Source: Candidatus Nitrosopumilus sp.
GTDB lineage: Archaea > Thermoproteota > Nitrososphaeria > Nitrososphaerales > Nitrosopumilaceae
Length of the DNA: 7,597 nucleotides
NCBI GenBank assembly: GCA_029863665.1
Contig: JAOTUX010000043.1
Coordinates: 1-7,597, forward strand
Direction: 5' to 3'
Part shown: piece by piece, positions 1 to 5,302 of the stretch
Position numbering within the stretch: the first letter of the stretch is position 1
Layout of the letters: every line of letters starts with the position of its first letter
Translations under genes and position numbers: made by a program
Notes under the pieces: generated by a model
The model's input: only the letters and a program-made list of their open reading frames with translations
Database searches by the model: none
Told to the model about the DNA's origin: nothing

Positions 1-233
1 GTACAATATTACACATTGAGAAATCGTTAAATCTTTGAAGCAAAAATGTTTACATGATATTCAAAAATAAAACAGTTTGTCATATCACATTAAACTCATT
101 TGAAAATTATCTTAAATAACATTATTTGTAGATTGCTGTCAGTGTTGACAATTTCAGATTTGATAATCAGATTTAACAAAAATAGATTAAAGATTCATAA
201 AAATTTAGTTTGAATTTTGCTAAATGATTAAAA
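1..233. other. AT-rich intergenic stretch without a supportable gene
   Basis: I see no convincing coding region, RNA gene or strong promoter here. Only short open stretches of about 20 codons occur, none with a TATA box or Shine-Dalgarno site at the right distance. There are minor sequence coincidences: TGTCA/TGACA around 137-150, and CAGATTT twice at 155-174. They are expected at this base composition. The stretch lies downstream of the minus-strand zinc-ribbon gene, so its 3' untranslated end probably falls here. Confidence 0.5.
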
Positions 234-416
234 CTAATGTAATTTTTTTCTTGATTCACTAACATTTTCTCGCATTATGGGTTTATTCCAATAAGGTGAT
301 TTACATTTAGCACAGTTTTTTGGAATGACAGACTTTCCTTCTTTGTTCAATCGGGGCCACCATAAATGATCACATCTCAAACATGTTAATTGTTCTACCT
401 TGACTACTTTTCCCAA
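234..416 (-). CDS. Small zinc-ribbon protein, 60 aa (TTG start)
   Basis: This 60-residue protein has two CxxC knuckles, C12/C15 and C35/C38, separated by a basic and aromatic stretch containing HLWWPR, followed by SPYWNKP. CxxC-x19-CxxC with W-x-PR and a YWNKP-like tail is the pattern of a small archaeal zinc-ribbon family that is abundant in Thaumarchaeota. Such proteins are thought to bind nucleic acid, but the specific role is unknown. The start is TTG at 414-416. An in-frame TGA lies four codons upstream, with no other start codon between, and a TATA box 28 nt upstream fits a leaderless mRNA starting at this TTG. The gene is divergent from the HNH gene. The C-terminus is charged and ends in KKLH. 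Confidence 0.8.
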   Translation of the reverse strand: MGKVVKVEQLTCLRCDHLWWPRLNKEGKSVIPKNCAKCKSPYWNKPIMRENVSESRKKLH

Positions 417-437
417 CCTGTGTAGTCATACACAACA

Positions 438-444
438 TTATATA
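438..444 (-). promoter_or_regulatory. TATA box of the zinc-ribbon gene
   Basis: On the minus strand the sequence reads TATATAA, with its first T at 444, 28 nt before the TTG start at 416. This is the archaeal box A position expected for a leaderless transcript. It supports the TTG start, because no ATG or GTG exists between the upstream stop and that codon. Confidence 0.5.
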
Positions 445-477
445 TTATCTTAATTATATACAATCTAGAGTAAATAA

Positions 478-483
478 TATATA
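478..483 (+). promoter_or_regulatory. Candidate TATA box upstream of the HNH region
   Basis: TATATA at 478-483 lies 27 nt before an ATG at 505. That ATG opens a 28-codon reading frame ending just before the HNH gene. The box overlaps the left arm of an inverted repeat, ATATACT (479-485) / AGTATAT (500-506). A second TATA-like stretch, TTTTATAG at 493-500, could instead place the transcription start near 520. The region is so AT-rich that chance boxes are likely. Confidence 0.35.
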
Positions 484-504
484 CTGTACGGTATTTTATA
501 GTAT

Positions 505-591
505 ATGCTAAAACAAATTTTCAGAAACATTCAAGCACAAAAGATGATCTGTATTATGGACGTTGTTACATCAAAGAGGAATATTTTCTAG
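505..591 (+). CDS. Possible 28-aa upstream ORF before the HNH gene
   Basis: ATG at 505-507 opens 28 codons (MLKQIFRNIQAQ...) and ends in TAG at 589-591, four bases before the HNH ATG at 596. It is in a different frame from the HNH gene. Its only support is position: a TATA box 27 nt upstream would start a leaderless mRNA exactly at this ATG. The composition is unremarkable and I recognise no family. It could be a translated leader, or merely a chance reading frame in the 5' region of the HNH gene. Confidence 0.2.
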   Translation: MLKQIFRNIQAQKMICIMDVVTSKRNIF

Positions 592-595
592 AGAA

Positions 596-949
596 ATGAA
601 GTATATTTCTTTGAGGAAGCAATTGATTATCTATTCTTCATGGAAAAAAGATATTAAAAAACGAGATAATGATGTGTGTCAATTGTGTCATAGGCCAGGT
701 AAACAGGTTCATCATATTTTTCCAGTATCAAAATATCCTGAAATGGAATTTGTCTTTCATAACGGTATTCTTCTTTGTAAAGAATGTCATTCTGAATCTC
801 AAATGCTAGCATCCACTGTAAACATGAAAATATGCAAATATCAACCATACAAACATTCTTTCAAATTTAATTTTCTAAGGTTTTATTCTCCAAAATTAGG
901 TCAACCAATATTTCCCATTTCAAAACATCCGGGAATTTTATTAAAATGA
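596..949 (+). CDS. HNH endonuclease family protein
   Basis: From ATG 596 the protein has 117 residues. It holds a complete HNH/zinc module: C28-x2-C31, the HHI motif (H39, H40), asparagine in HNG (N56) and C61-x2-C64-H65. The two CxxC pairs hold the structural zinc, while HH, N and H form the beta-beta-alpha-metal nuclease site, so a metal-dependent DNA nicking or cleaving activity is expected. The segment before the first CxxC, W-KKDIKKRDNDVCQLC, is the usual lead-in of HNH domains. After the domain comes a basic, aromatic tail of about 50 residues that I do not recognise. ATG 596 is preferred over the in-frame TTG at 563 because the family normally starts shortly before this lead-in. Neither start has a well-spaced Shine-Dalgarno site; GAGGA at 576-580 is 15 nt away. 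Such small free-standing HNH proteins are frequent in mobile or accessory regions. Confidence 0.8.
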   Translation: MKYISLRKQLIIYSSWKKDIKKRDNDVCQLCHRPGKQVHHIFPVSKYPEMEFVFHNGILLCKECHSESQMLASTVNMKICKYQPYKHSFKFNFLRFYSPKLGQPIFPISKHPGILLK

Positions 950-1001
950 TTTTAAAAGAGAGCTCAGATGTCGCATCTTGGCATTCTATGAATCTAAAGT
1001 C

Positions 1002-1020
1002 TTTTTATGCAAATGGAGGT
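1002..1020 (+). promoter_or_regulatory. TATA-like box and Shine-Dalgarno site before the 267-aa gene
   Basis: A TATA-like stretch (TTTTTATG, 1002-1009) lies 25-28 nt from the candidate starts. A good Shine-Dalgarno site, GGAGGT, lies at 1015-1020. The Shine-Dalgarno site is 8 nt from TTG 1029 and 11 nt from ATG 1032, which favours the TTG slightly. If the TATA box were used, transcription would start at about the start codon and leave out the Shine-Dalgarno site, so only one of the two signals is likely to matter. Confidence 0.4.
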
Positions 1021-1028
1021 TATTCTAA

Positions 1029-1832
1029 TTGATGCTTTCACCAAAGAATCAGAAATGCCGTGAAGGAGTTCAAATTCCATTTCTGGAAAAAATACTAAAA
1101 GAGAATCAAAAAACATGGGAACAACTGGAAAATAATTTTGATGAAACTACTGGAAAGCAACAAGAAAGATTACAAGCAATAGAAAAAACATCAAAAGTAA
1201 AATCAAACATTGCAGAACTTACAAAGGCAATAGAGTATTCCAAGAAAATGGAATTTTTCAGGCATCCAAATATACCTCAAAACATTCCAGACGAACACAT
1301 ATGGAATGATGCATGGTACGATGAGAAAAGAAATTCCTGGGTCACCTTAAATGATTATTTCTTTCAGTTAGAAAATTCAAGAACTAGAGATATTCAAGTA
1401 AAATATGAAATGGAAAACATTGCAAATATTGGAATAATTATCGAAGAAGAAAAGATTCAGTTTAGATGTGGATTGCCATCTATTTTACAAAAAGATGATA
1501 AAGAACAACCAACATGGTATGCCTTGCCAACATTATATGATGTGATGCTAACTAAAGAAATTGTCAAAGGAACTCTAAAACCTGAAACTCAAGAAAATGC
1601 ATATCTGTATACTACGGGATCAGAATCTTGGATTAGTGTATTAGGAAGGTATCTTACTGAACAGGAATATTTGTTTGCTTGTGAATTTATGATAGGTTTA
1701 GTGAAGATGCCATTGAATATTTTAAGAGCCAACGTGGGCAGACCCTATGATCCCAAAGAATACAAAAAGACGATGAAACAATGGGAAGAAGAAAATAAAG
1801 ATTGGGAAAAACAACAAAAGAAAAATAAATAA
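1029..1832 (+). CDS. Hypothetical protein with coiled-coil N-terminus, 267 aa
   Basis: I do not recognise this protein. It is hydrophilic, with no signal peptide or membrane segment. Residues 14-75 are rich in Glu, Lys and Gln with heptad-like spacing and probably form helices or a coiled coil. The middle (about 76-200) is mixed and aromatic-rich (many W, Y and F) and looks like a folded domain. The C-terminal 30 residues are very charged (KQWEEENKDWEKQQKKNK end). Three cysteines (C10, C147, C218) are too scattered for a zinc site. The start is TTG 1029 or ATG 1032; a TAA directly precedes the TTG. The gene follows the HNH gene by 79 bases on the same strand and converges on the VirB6-like gene with 5 bases between stop codons. 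Its composition is AT-rich like the HNH gene and unlike the VirB6-like gene. This suggests accessory DNA. Confidence 0.75.
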   Translation: MMLSPKNQKCREGVQIPFLEKILKENQKTWEQLENNFDETTGKQQERLQAIEKTSKVKSNIAELTKAIEYSKKMEFFRHPNIPQNIPDEHIWNDAWYDEKRNSWVTLNDYFFQLENSRTRDIQVKYEMENIANIGIIIEEEKIQFRCGLPSILQKDDKEQPTWYALPTLYDVMLTKEIVKGTLKPETQENAYLYTTGSESWISVLGRYLTEQEYLFACEFMIGLVKMPLNILRANVGRPYDPKEYKKTMKQWEEENKDWEKQQKKNK

Positions 1833-1839
1833 TTTTTTT
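1833..1839 (+). terminator. T7 tract ending the 267-aa gene
   Basis: Seven T residues directly follow the TAA of the plus-strand gene. Archaeal termination uses such T tracts without needing a hairpin. The tract overlaps the stop codon of the convergent minus-strand gene (1838-1840). On the minus strand, the end of the 267-aa gene reads as a long T-rich run (about 1804-1832) and could terminate the opposite transcript, so the two transcripts probably overlap at their 3' ends. Confidence 0.45.
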
Positions 1840-3703
1840 AGAGTTTATTTTGGAAAGTTCTTCTTCTTGTTCCTCTAAATTCATCAACAATTTTCTCAGC
1901 ACTGAATGGATGCTTCTCTAGCTGTTCCACTAGTCTTTGATCTATCTGATTTTGAATTTCGGGCTTTAGTGATTCAAAGTGTGGAACATTATTTCTTTGG
2001 ACATTCAAATACTCTTGCTGTCCCACCAAAGTATCAAATCTATTGTGAACTCTGTCAAGATTCTCCATGCTGGTAATCGTATCTCCTGGATTTGTCATCA
2101 ACCTGGCTGATTCTCCAGTCTCAGGCATTACGGCTTGTGTTGTTTCCACATTGATTTGCGGCGATTCCATTGCTGTCATGGATTTTGAAATGTCATTGAG
2201 TGAATGGTTTGCACTGCTGATCTGTCCTGCTTCAAATGCCTTATTCATTCCAGCGTTTTGGATGTCATGAACCATCGGATTTACTGCCTGATCCACATGC
2301 ATTGCATGACCTGCTGCCCTCAGACTTCCTGCTGCAAGACCTGTACCTCCGCCGTAAATTGCTCCTTTCATTCCTGTCTTAAATTTCTCTCCAAATGACA
2401 TTGGCGTATGCTCAATCACTCCAGGTGTCTTTGTCAATGGATCATTTCCAAATGCCATTGGCGTATTTTCACTTGACATACGGCCCATTGAAGGAGATGT
2501 AGAACTCATTCCTGCCATTCCCAGTTCCTGTGAAGAGACGGGTGGTTTCATTCCCAAGTTTCCTCCACCTGCTCCAAGTCTCCCAAGACCTGCTGTTGCA
2601 CCACTCATTCCAGCCATTGTAACAGCATTATCTGCTGTACTGCCCAAAGCCTTGGCAACACCGCCAAGTGCACCCTGTCCCACCATCCCTCCAACCATAC
2701 TACCTGCCATAATTGCAGTGGACATCATCTGTCCGACCTGAGTTACAATGTTTCCCAGCATTGGTGCAAGCATTACAGGGAAGAACACTGCAAGAAAGCC
2801 TACTGCAAGTGATGCAAACCAGTCCTGCATTGCAGGAAGTGTTGTAGAGTCAAGGTATGCCAAGCCAGTAGTCAACACAAGTGCTGAAAAGACTGGTGCA
2901 ATACTCAGTCCTATCAGATTCTTAAACAGCATGTCCTTGACTGACCTGAACATTGGAATCAGACTCAGTGTGAGCAATAACGGAATTGACATTGCAATGA
3001 TTATTGTCAGCAAAATCCGTATTGTGGAAATGATGAACATCATTGCAGTCATGAACATTACTGCAAATCCCTTGAACAGTGCCAGGAAAACATCCTTCAT
3101 CATCCCTTGAGCAAACGTACCAGGATCCGTAAATGCCGAGGCCCATGCATCAAGGTCAAAGATGTCAACTGGGATTACGCTTCCCATGGCACGCCACAAT
3201 TCCAGAGTTCTGTTTGACGGATCATCTCCTGTTCCAAACGGATCCAATAAAAACAATGAAAAATTCTCAATGATTATCGCGTAAATATCCCAGACAAACG
3301 GAAACACCAAAAATATAATCAGAAACAAGACAATCTTTTTTATTATTCCAATGGCAGTGCCGGGATGAATCCATCTCACTATCTCAAATACATAACCCAG
3401 TACTGTAACCATTGCTACTGCAAATAGTATAATTACTGAGATGGACACCAATAACCAATAAAGATCAATTCTCTCGTTTGGTGCAGGATTGCCATCACCA
3501 TCAAGTATCATGTCGCCAGTTACATCATCATAGTCAAAGAAAGTCGGCATGTCAGTGATCAGTTCAGGTACAAGCAAACCCCCAACCTCTACAAAACCCT
3601 GCGATATTCCAATCAATGCTGCAAATATGATAAATGCAATTCCAATCATCAGCGGAATTGAAAATACAAATCCATCATGCGATGAACGGAAATTAATTTT
3701 CAC
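1838..3703 (-). CDS. TrbL/VirB6-like polytopic membrane protein
   Basis: This 621-aa protein has two halves. Residues 1-350 carry about seven to eight membrane segments (roughly 13-34, 81-105, 123-147, 203-227, 229-250, 264-285, 296-318, with a last Gly/Met-rich one near 325-350). An acidic loop (55-80, containing DGDGN) follows the first segment. Residues 350-480 are low-complexity Gly, Met, Ala and Ser, and 480-621 are soluble and polar with a basic end (RGTRRR). A multi-TM core followed by a Gly/Ala/Met-rich region and a hydrophilic tail is the layout of TrbL/VirB6 inner-membrane channel subunits of conjugation machines, and of CedA-type archaeal relatives. The match is by architecture, not by a diagnostic motif. 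The start is GTG 3701-3703: seven upstream codons contain no start before an in-frame TAA, and a TATA box lies 27 nt upstream. No VirB4, VirD4, relaxase or pilin gene is in the window. Confidence 0.7.
   Translation of the reverse strand: MKINFRSSHDGFVFSIPLMIGIAFIIFAALIGISQGFVEVGGLLVPELITDMPTFFDYDDVTGDMILDGDGNPAPNERIDLYWLLVSISVIILFAVAMVTVLGYVFEIVRWIHPGTAIGIIKKIVLFLIIFLVFPFVWDIYAIIIENFSLFLLDPFGTGDDPSNRTLELWRAMGSVIPVDIFDLDAWASAFTDPGTFAQGMMKDVFLALFKGFAVMFMTAMMFIISTIRILLTIIIAMSIPLLLTLSLIPMFRSVKDMLFKNLIGLSIAPVFSALVLTTGLAYLDSTTLPAMQDWFASLAVGFLAVFFPVMLAPMLGNIVTQVGQMMSTAIMAGSMVGGMVGQGALGGVAKALGSTADNAVTMAGMSGATAGLGRLGAGGGNLGMKPPVSSQELGMAGMSSTSPSMGRMSSENTPMAFGNDPLTKTPGVIEHTPMSFGEKFKTGMKGAIYGGGTGLAAGSLRAAGHAMHVDQAVNPMVHDIQNAGMNKAFEAGQISSANHSLNDISKSMTAMESPQINVETTQAVMPETGESARLMTNPGDTITSMENLDRVHNRFDTLVGQQEYLNVQRNNVPHFESLKPEIQNQIDQRLVEQLEKHPFSAEKIVDEFRGTRRRTFQNKL
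2391..2466 (-). repeat. Two 19-nt direct repeats inside the VirB6-like gene
   Basis: CCAAATGACATTGGCGTAT (2391-2409) and CCAAATGCCATTGGCGTAT (2448-2466) differ at one base and are exactly 57 nt (19 codons) apart. They encode the repeated peptide TPM(A/S)FG at residues 414-419 and 433-438, each in a context like E-(N/H)-TPM-x-FG-(N/E). They lie in the low-complexity linker and may be a short duplicated binding or spacer motif. Confidence 0.7.
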
Positions 3704-3722
3704 GAAAAATGATGAATTATTT

Positions 3723-3732
3723 GCTTAAAAGG
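3723..3732 (-). promoter_or_regulatory. BRE/TATA of the VirB6-like gene
   Basis: On the minus strand CCTTTTAAGC occupies 3732-3723. The T-rich TATA core begins at 3730, 27 nt before the GTG at 3703, and is preceded by CC as a minimal BRE. No Shine-Dalgarno site lies in front of the GTG, so the mRNA is probably leaderless. Confidence 0.55.
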
Positions 3733-3813
3733 AAAAAAATTTGTGATGAATGGTTCAAATTGAGTTGGGAGCACAACATGCAGGGGGATATAGTTAGTGA
3801 CCAAAATAAAAGA

Positions 3814-3823
3814 CCCACGTGGA
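3814..3823. promoter_or_regulatory. CCCACGTGGA motif, copy 1
   Basis: A 10-mer containing the perfect palindrome CCACGTGG lies 20 nt upstream of the first inverted-repeat operator, in the divergent promoter region between the VirB6-like gene and the 94-aa gene. The same 10-mer recurs at 5808-5817, just after the last gene of the five-gene module. It may be a regulator site or a coincidence. Confidence 0.3.
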
Positions 3824-3842
3824 TCCATTCAAAATCAAAACG

Positions 3843-3861
3843 ATTCCCAATTTATGGGAAT
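3843..3861. promoter_or_regulatory. Inverted-repeat operator, copy 1 (ATTCCCA-N5-TGGGAAT)
   Basis: A perfect 7-bp inverted repeat with spacer ATTTA lies 13 nt upstream of the TATA core of the 94-aa gene. The identical arms with the same 5-nt spacing recur at 4570-4588 before the next transcription unit. A 19-bp dyad with arms centred 12 bp apart suits a dimeric winged-helix protein reading two adjacent major grooves. The obvious candidate is the regulator encoded at 4186-4563. A site immediately upstream of BRE/TATA is compatible with activation (helping TBP/TFB bind), though repression is not excluded. Confidence 0.75.
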
Positions 3862-3872
3862 GATAGATATGT

Positions 3873-3883
3873 CCTTTAAATCC
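3873..3883 (+). promoter_or_regulatory. BRE/TATA of the 94-aa gene
   Basis: CCTTTAAATCC contains a TATA core, TTTAAAT (3875-3881), starting 25 nt before the TTG at 3900. No Shine-Dalgarno site precedes the gene, so a leaderless transcript is expected. The operator ends 13 nt upstream of this core. Confidence 0.55.
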
Positions 3884-3899
3884 AAAAACCAAAGTCAAA

Positions 3900-4184
3900 T
3901 TGGAGAAAAAAACTAGATTGGTCCAAGAAATCCATTATGCATTACTGGCAATCCATCTCGTTGTAGGTTTTGCACTTGTATATCTTGCAGCAAAGGCATT
4001 CAAAAAGACAAAATATCCTCCAATGGCTCTTTTGGTGCTTGGCTTTTCATTAATTGTAATAGGAGATACAATCATTGGCGATATTGTATCTGTATTTCAG
4101 GATCACGTGATAGGTGAAATTTTAGAGGAAGGAATTGAGATTGCAGGTTTTATAGCGCTCATCTTTGCAGTGAAGCGAAGCTGA
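3900..4184 (+). CDS. Small 3-TM membrane protein, DUF7521-like
   Basis: This 94-aa integral membrane protein has three hydrophobic segments at about 13-31, 41-63 and 71-91, short termini and a basic loop (KAFKKTKYPP) after the first helix. The pattern A-x-KA(F/Y)KKT followed by a Gly-rich second helix and a third helix reminds me of the DUF7521 proteins of haloarchaea, which are of similar size and often sit beside a helix-turn-helix gene. This is recalled resemblance, not a search result. H12, H19 and H69, plus acidic residues within or next to helices 2-3 (D56, D61, E73, E76, E77, E80), are noticeable. The start is TTG 3900: an in-frame TAG lies 12 codons upstream with no other start between. 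The regulator follows after one base, so this protein probably works with it, perhaps as a membrane sensor. That role is inference. Confidence 0.75.
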   Translation: MEKKTRLVQEIHYALLAIHLVVGFALVYLAAKAFKKTKYPPMALLVLGFSLIVIGDTIIGDIVSVFQDHVIGEILEEGIEIAGFIALIFAVKRS

Positions 4185-4185
4185 A

Positions 4186-4563
4186 ATGGATGATAATCTA
4201 GAAGAAAATACTTCAGATGACACTAGAGATAATTCTGATGAGATCCTATCCATACTGTCTGACAAGCAAAGCAGGGAAATAATCAAACTGTTAACAAAAA
4301 CAGAACTTACCATACAGCAAATCTCCAAACTGCTAAATATTTCACAGTCAACTGCTTATCGCAAAACAAGAAAACTTGAAGAACTAAAAATTATAAAGAA
4401 AACCAAAGTTGTAAGGACACTTGAAGGTCTTGATGAAAGCTATTACAAAAACTGGACGTATGAAATTATTGTAACATACAGAGAAGGCAATCTTTCCTAC
4501 AAACTAGAGCATGTAAAGATGGAAGACAAGATTGCAAGGCTTTGGCAAAAGTTTTCAGAATGA
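4186..4563 (+). CDS. Winged-helix transcriptional regulator (ArsR/TrmB-like)
   Basis: This 125-aa protein has an acidic, disordered-looking N-terminus (2-19). A winged helix follows, with a leading helix (ILSILSDKQSREIIKLL, 20-36) and the helix-turn-helix LTIQQISKLLNISQSTAYRK (41-60). Next are the C-terminal part of the recognition region (KLEELKII, 63-70) and a wing/beta section (73-107). A final helix ending LWQKFSE may dimerise. The form is that of small ArsR-like archaeal regulators. It has no cysteine and only one histidine (H109), so a classical ArsR metal site is absent; a signal could come from the membrane partner encoded one base upstream. The stop/start spacing (TGA-A-ATG) suggests coupled translation. 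The gene sits between two copies of ATTCCCA-N5-TGGGAAT, at 3843 and 4570, which it probably binds; the second begins six bases after its stop codon. Confidence 0.85.
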   Translation: MDDNLEENTSDDTRDNSDEILSILSDKQSREIIKLLTKTELTIQQISKLLNISQSTAYRKTRKLEELKIIKKTKVVRTLEGLDESYYKNWTYEIIVTYREGNLSYKLEHVKMEDKIARLWQKFSE

Positions 4564-4568
4564 CAAGC

Positions 4569-4589
4569 CATTCCCAAAAAATGGGAATG
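4569..4589. promoter_or_regulatory. Inverted-repeat operator, copy 2 (CATTCCCA-N5-TGGGAATG)
   Basis: This is a perfect 8-bp inverted repeat with spacer AAAAA. Its inner 7-bp arms (4570-4576 and 4582-4588) are identical to those of the first operator. The right arm ends 12 nt before the TATA core of the second transcription unit, against 13 nt in the first unit. Same sequence, same spacing and same distance to TATA argue for a real shared site. The match continues for two bases past the right arm (GA), while the spacers differ in composition. Confidence 0.8.
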
Positions 4590-4598
4590 ATGAATACG

Positions 4599-4608
4599 CA
4601 TTATATCC
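4599..4608 (+). promoter_or_regulatory. TATA box of the second transcription unit
   Basis: CATTATATCC has its TATA core (TTATAT) at 4601-4606, with the first T 27 nt before the ATG at 4628. No Shine-Dalgarno site precedes that ATG, so this is probably a leaderless promoter. It decides the start of the 4-TM gene: an upstream in-frame start at 4532 would lie upstream of the promoter, inside the regulator gene. Confidence 0.6.
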
Positions 4609-4627
4609 ACTTTCACGTAATAGTATC

Positions 4628-5038
4628 ATGAATAAAAAATCATTAGTTGGAATTGTCGTTGGTCTTATGATAGCCACCTCTGCAGTTTACTTTGTTGAGA
4701 CATCAGAAGAACTATTTGAAGAGCAAGACATGATAAAAGGCCCGTTCTTTTTGGCAGTGGCCATAGCATACATTCCAGTTGCATACTTGATGCTCAGCAG
4801 TAAAAAGACAAGCTCAGTTCCATATGTTGTGGCAATAGCTGGAACCATTGGAATCATGGCACTCTATGCAGTGACTCGAACAGACTTGGCAGTTGCACTG
4901 GGAATGGAGGCAGGAAGCATTGGACATTTGGGAATTGTATCCAAAGTACTCCAGTCTGGCATAGTGTTGGGTTCAGTTTTGACATTGTTCCAGATGAAAA
5001 CAGAGAGAAAGATTGCCGCAAAGGAGGCAAGAGCATGA
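4628..5038 (+). CDS. Hypothetical 4-TM membrane protein, 136 aa
   Basis: I do not recognise this family. Four hydrophobic segments are visible at about 5-23, 38-57, 63-83 and 98-121. An acidic loop (ETSEELFEEQD, 24-34) lies between helices 1 and 2, and the basic C-terminal tail (KTERKIAAKEARA) is probably cytoplasmic. One histidine, in GHLGIVSK (H100) at the start of helix 4, and the Gly-rich helix 3-4 loop are the most distinctive parts. ATG 4628 is chosen because a TATA box lies 27 nt upstream. An earlier in-frame start would overlap the regulator gene and precede the promoter and operator. The stop codon overlaps the next start (ATGA at 5035-5038), so it is the first cistron of a coupled three-gene operon. 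Co-regulation with the 94-aa protein is implied by the shared operator. Confidence 0.8.
   Translation: MNKKSLVGIVVGLMIATSAVYFVETSEELFEEQDMIKGPFFLAVAIAYIPVAYLMLSSKKTSSVPYVVAIAGTIGIMALYAVTRTDLAVALGMEAGSIGHLGIVSKVLQSGIVLGSVLTLFQMKTERKIAAKEARA
5023..5027 (+). promoter_or_regulatory. Shine-Dalgarno site of the acidic-protein gene
   Basis: GGAGG ends 7 nt before the ATG at 5035, within the 3' end of the preceding gene. Unlike the leaderless first cistrons of both units, this internal cistron has a strong ribosome binding site, as is usual for downstream genes of archaeal operons. Confidence 0.7.
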
Positions 5039-5298
5039 AAGGCAAAAACAGCACATCTCTTGTCTTATTTTTTCTTTTGACAATTTCTCTAGTTACAGCG
5101 TCTCCAATTGCATTTGCAGATGAAGATGAGGATGATGAGAAAGATGAACGTGAAGACGATGACGATGAAGGACTGGCACTGGGTGGAGGAATTTCTGATG
5201 CAATCCTGTATGGAACAATTTCAGTAATTGTAGGATCTGTTGCATACACTGGATACAAAATCTACAAGACCAAAAAACCCAAATTAACATCGAGGTGA
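5035..5298 (+). CDS. Secreted, membrane-anchored acidic protein, 87 aa
   Basis: The sequence reads as a signal peptide (1-28: basic start, hydrophobic core, cleavage after AFA) followed immediately by an acidic stretch at 29-45, in which 15 of 17 residues are Asp or Glu. A Gly-rich hinge follows, then a hydrophobic segment (about 54-73) and a basic tail (KTKKPKLTSR). The likely topology is an acidic extracellular N-terminus and a cytoplasmic basic C-terminus. Such an acidic run could bind cations or interact with a basic partner; the function is unknown. It overlaps the upstream gene by four bases (ATGA) and has a strong Shine-Dalgarno site, so translation is probably coupled. The following gene's product also begins, after its signal peptide, with a run of Asp, suggesting that the two mature proteins share a feature or a partner. 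Confidence 0.8.
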   Translation: MKGKNSTSLVLFFLLTISLVTASPIAFADEDEDDEKDEREDDDDEGLALGGGISDAILYGTISVIVGSVAYTGYKIYKTKKPKLTSR

Positions 5299-5299
5299 T
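5292..5299 (+). promoter_or_regulatory. Shine-Dalgarno site of the 165-aa gene
   Basis: GAGGTGAT is a full-length match to the archaeal anti-Shine-Dalgarno sequence. It overlaps the TGA stop (5296-5298) of the acidic-protein gene and lies just upstream of ATG 5303. Ribosomes ending the first gene would sit on the site that starts the next. Confidence 0.75.
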
Positions 5300-5302
5300 T
5301 AA

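Noticed and set aside
563..595. TTG at 563 as start of the HNH protein
   Set aside because: The extra 11 residues resemble nothing in HNH proteins and have no suitable Shine-Dalgarno site; ATG 596 fits the usual domain lead-in better. It remains possible.
3750..3797. 15-codon frame and G-rich patch (GGGAGCACAACATGCAGGGGG) with a GGTTCAAAT T-loop-like string
   Set aside because: The string could suggest a tRNA T-arm, but no matching T stem, acceptor stem or anticodon arm can be drawn. The short frame has no promoter or homologue I recognise.
4532..4627. In-frame extension of the 4-TM protein to a start at 4532
   Set aside because: It would overlap the regulator gene and begin upstream of the operator and TATA box. 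The extension is polar, and the ATG at 4628 sits at leaderless distance from the promoter.
4854..5290. Long minus-strand frames with Ser-rich or His/Leu-rich translations
   Set aside because: These are antisense shadows of the Asp/Glu-codon-rich acidic gene and its neighbour; low complexity mirrors GAT/GAA codons, and there are no start signals.
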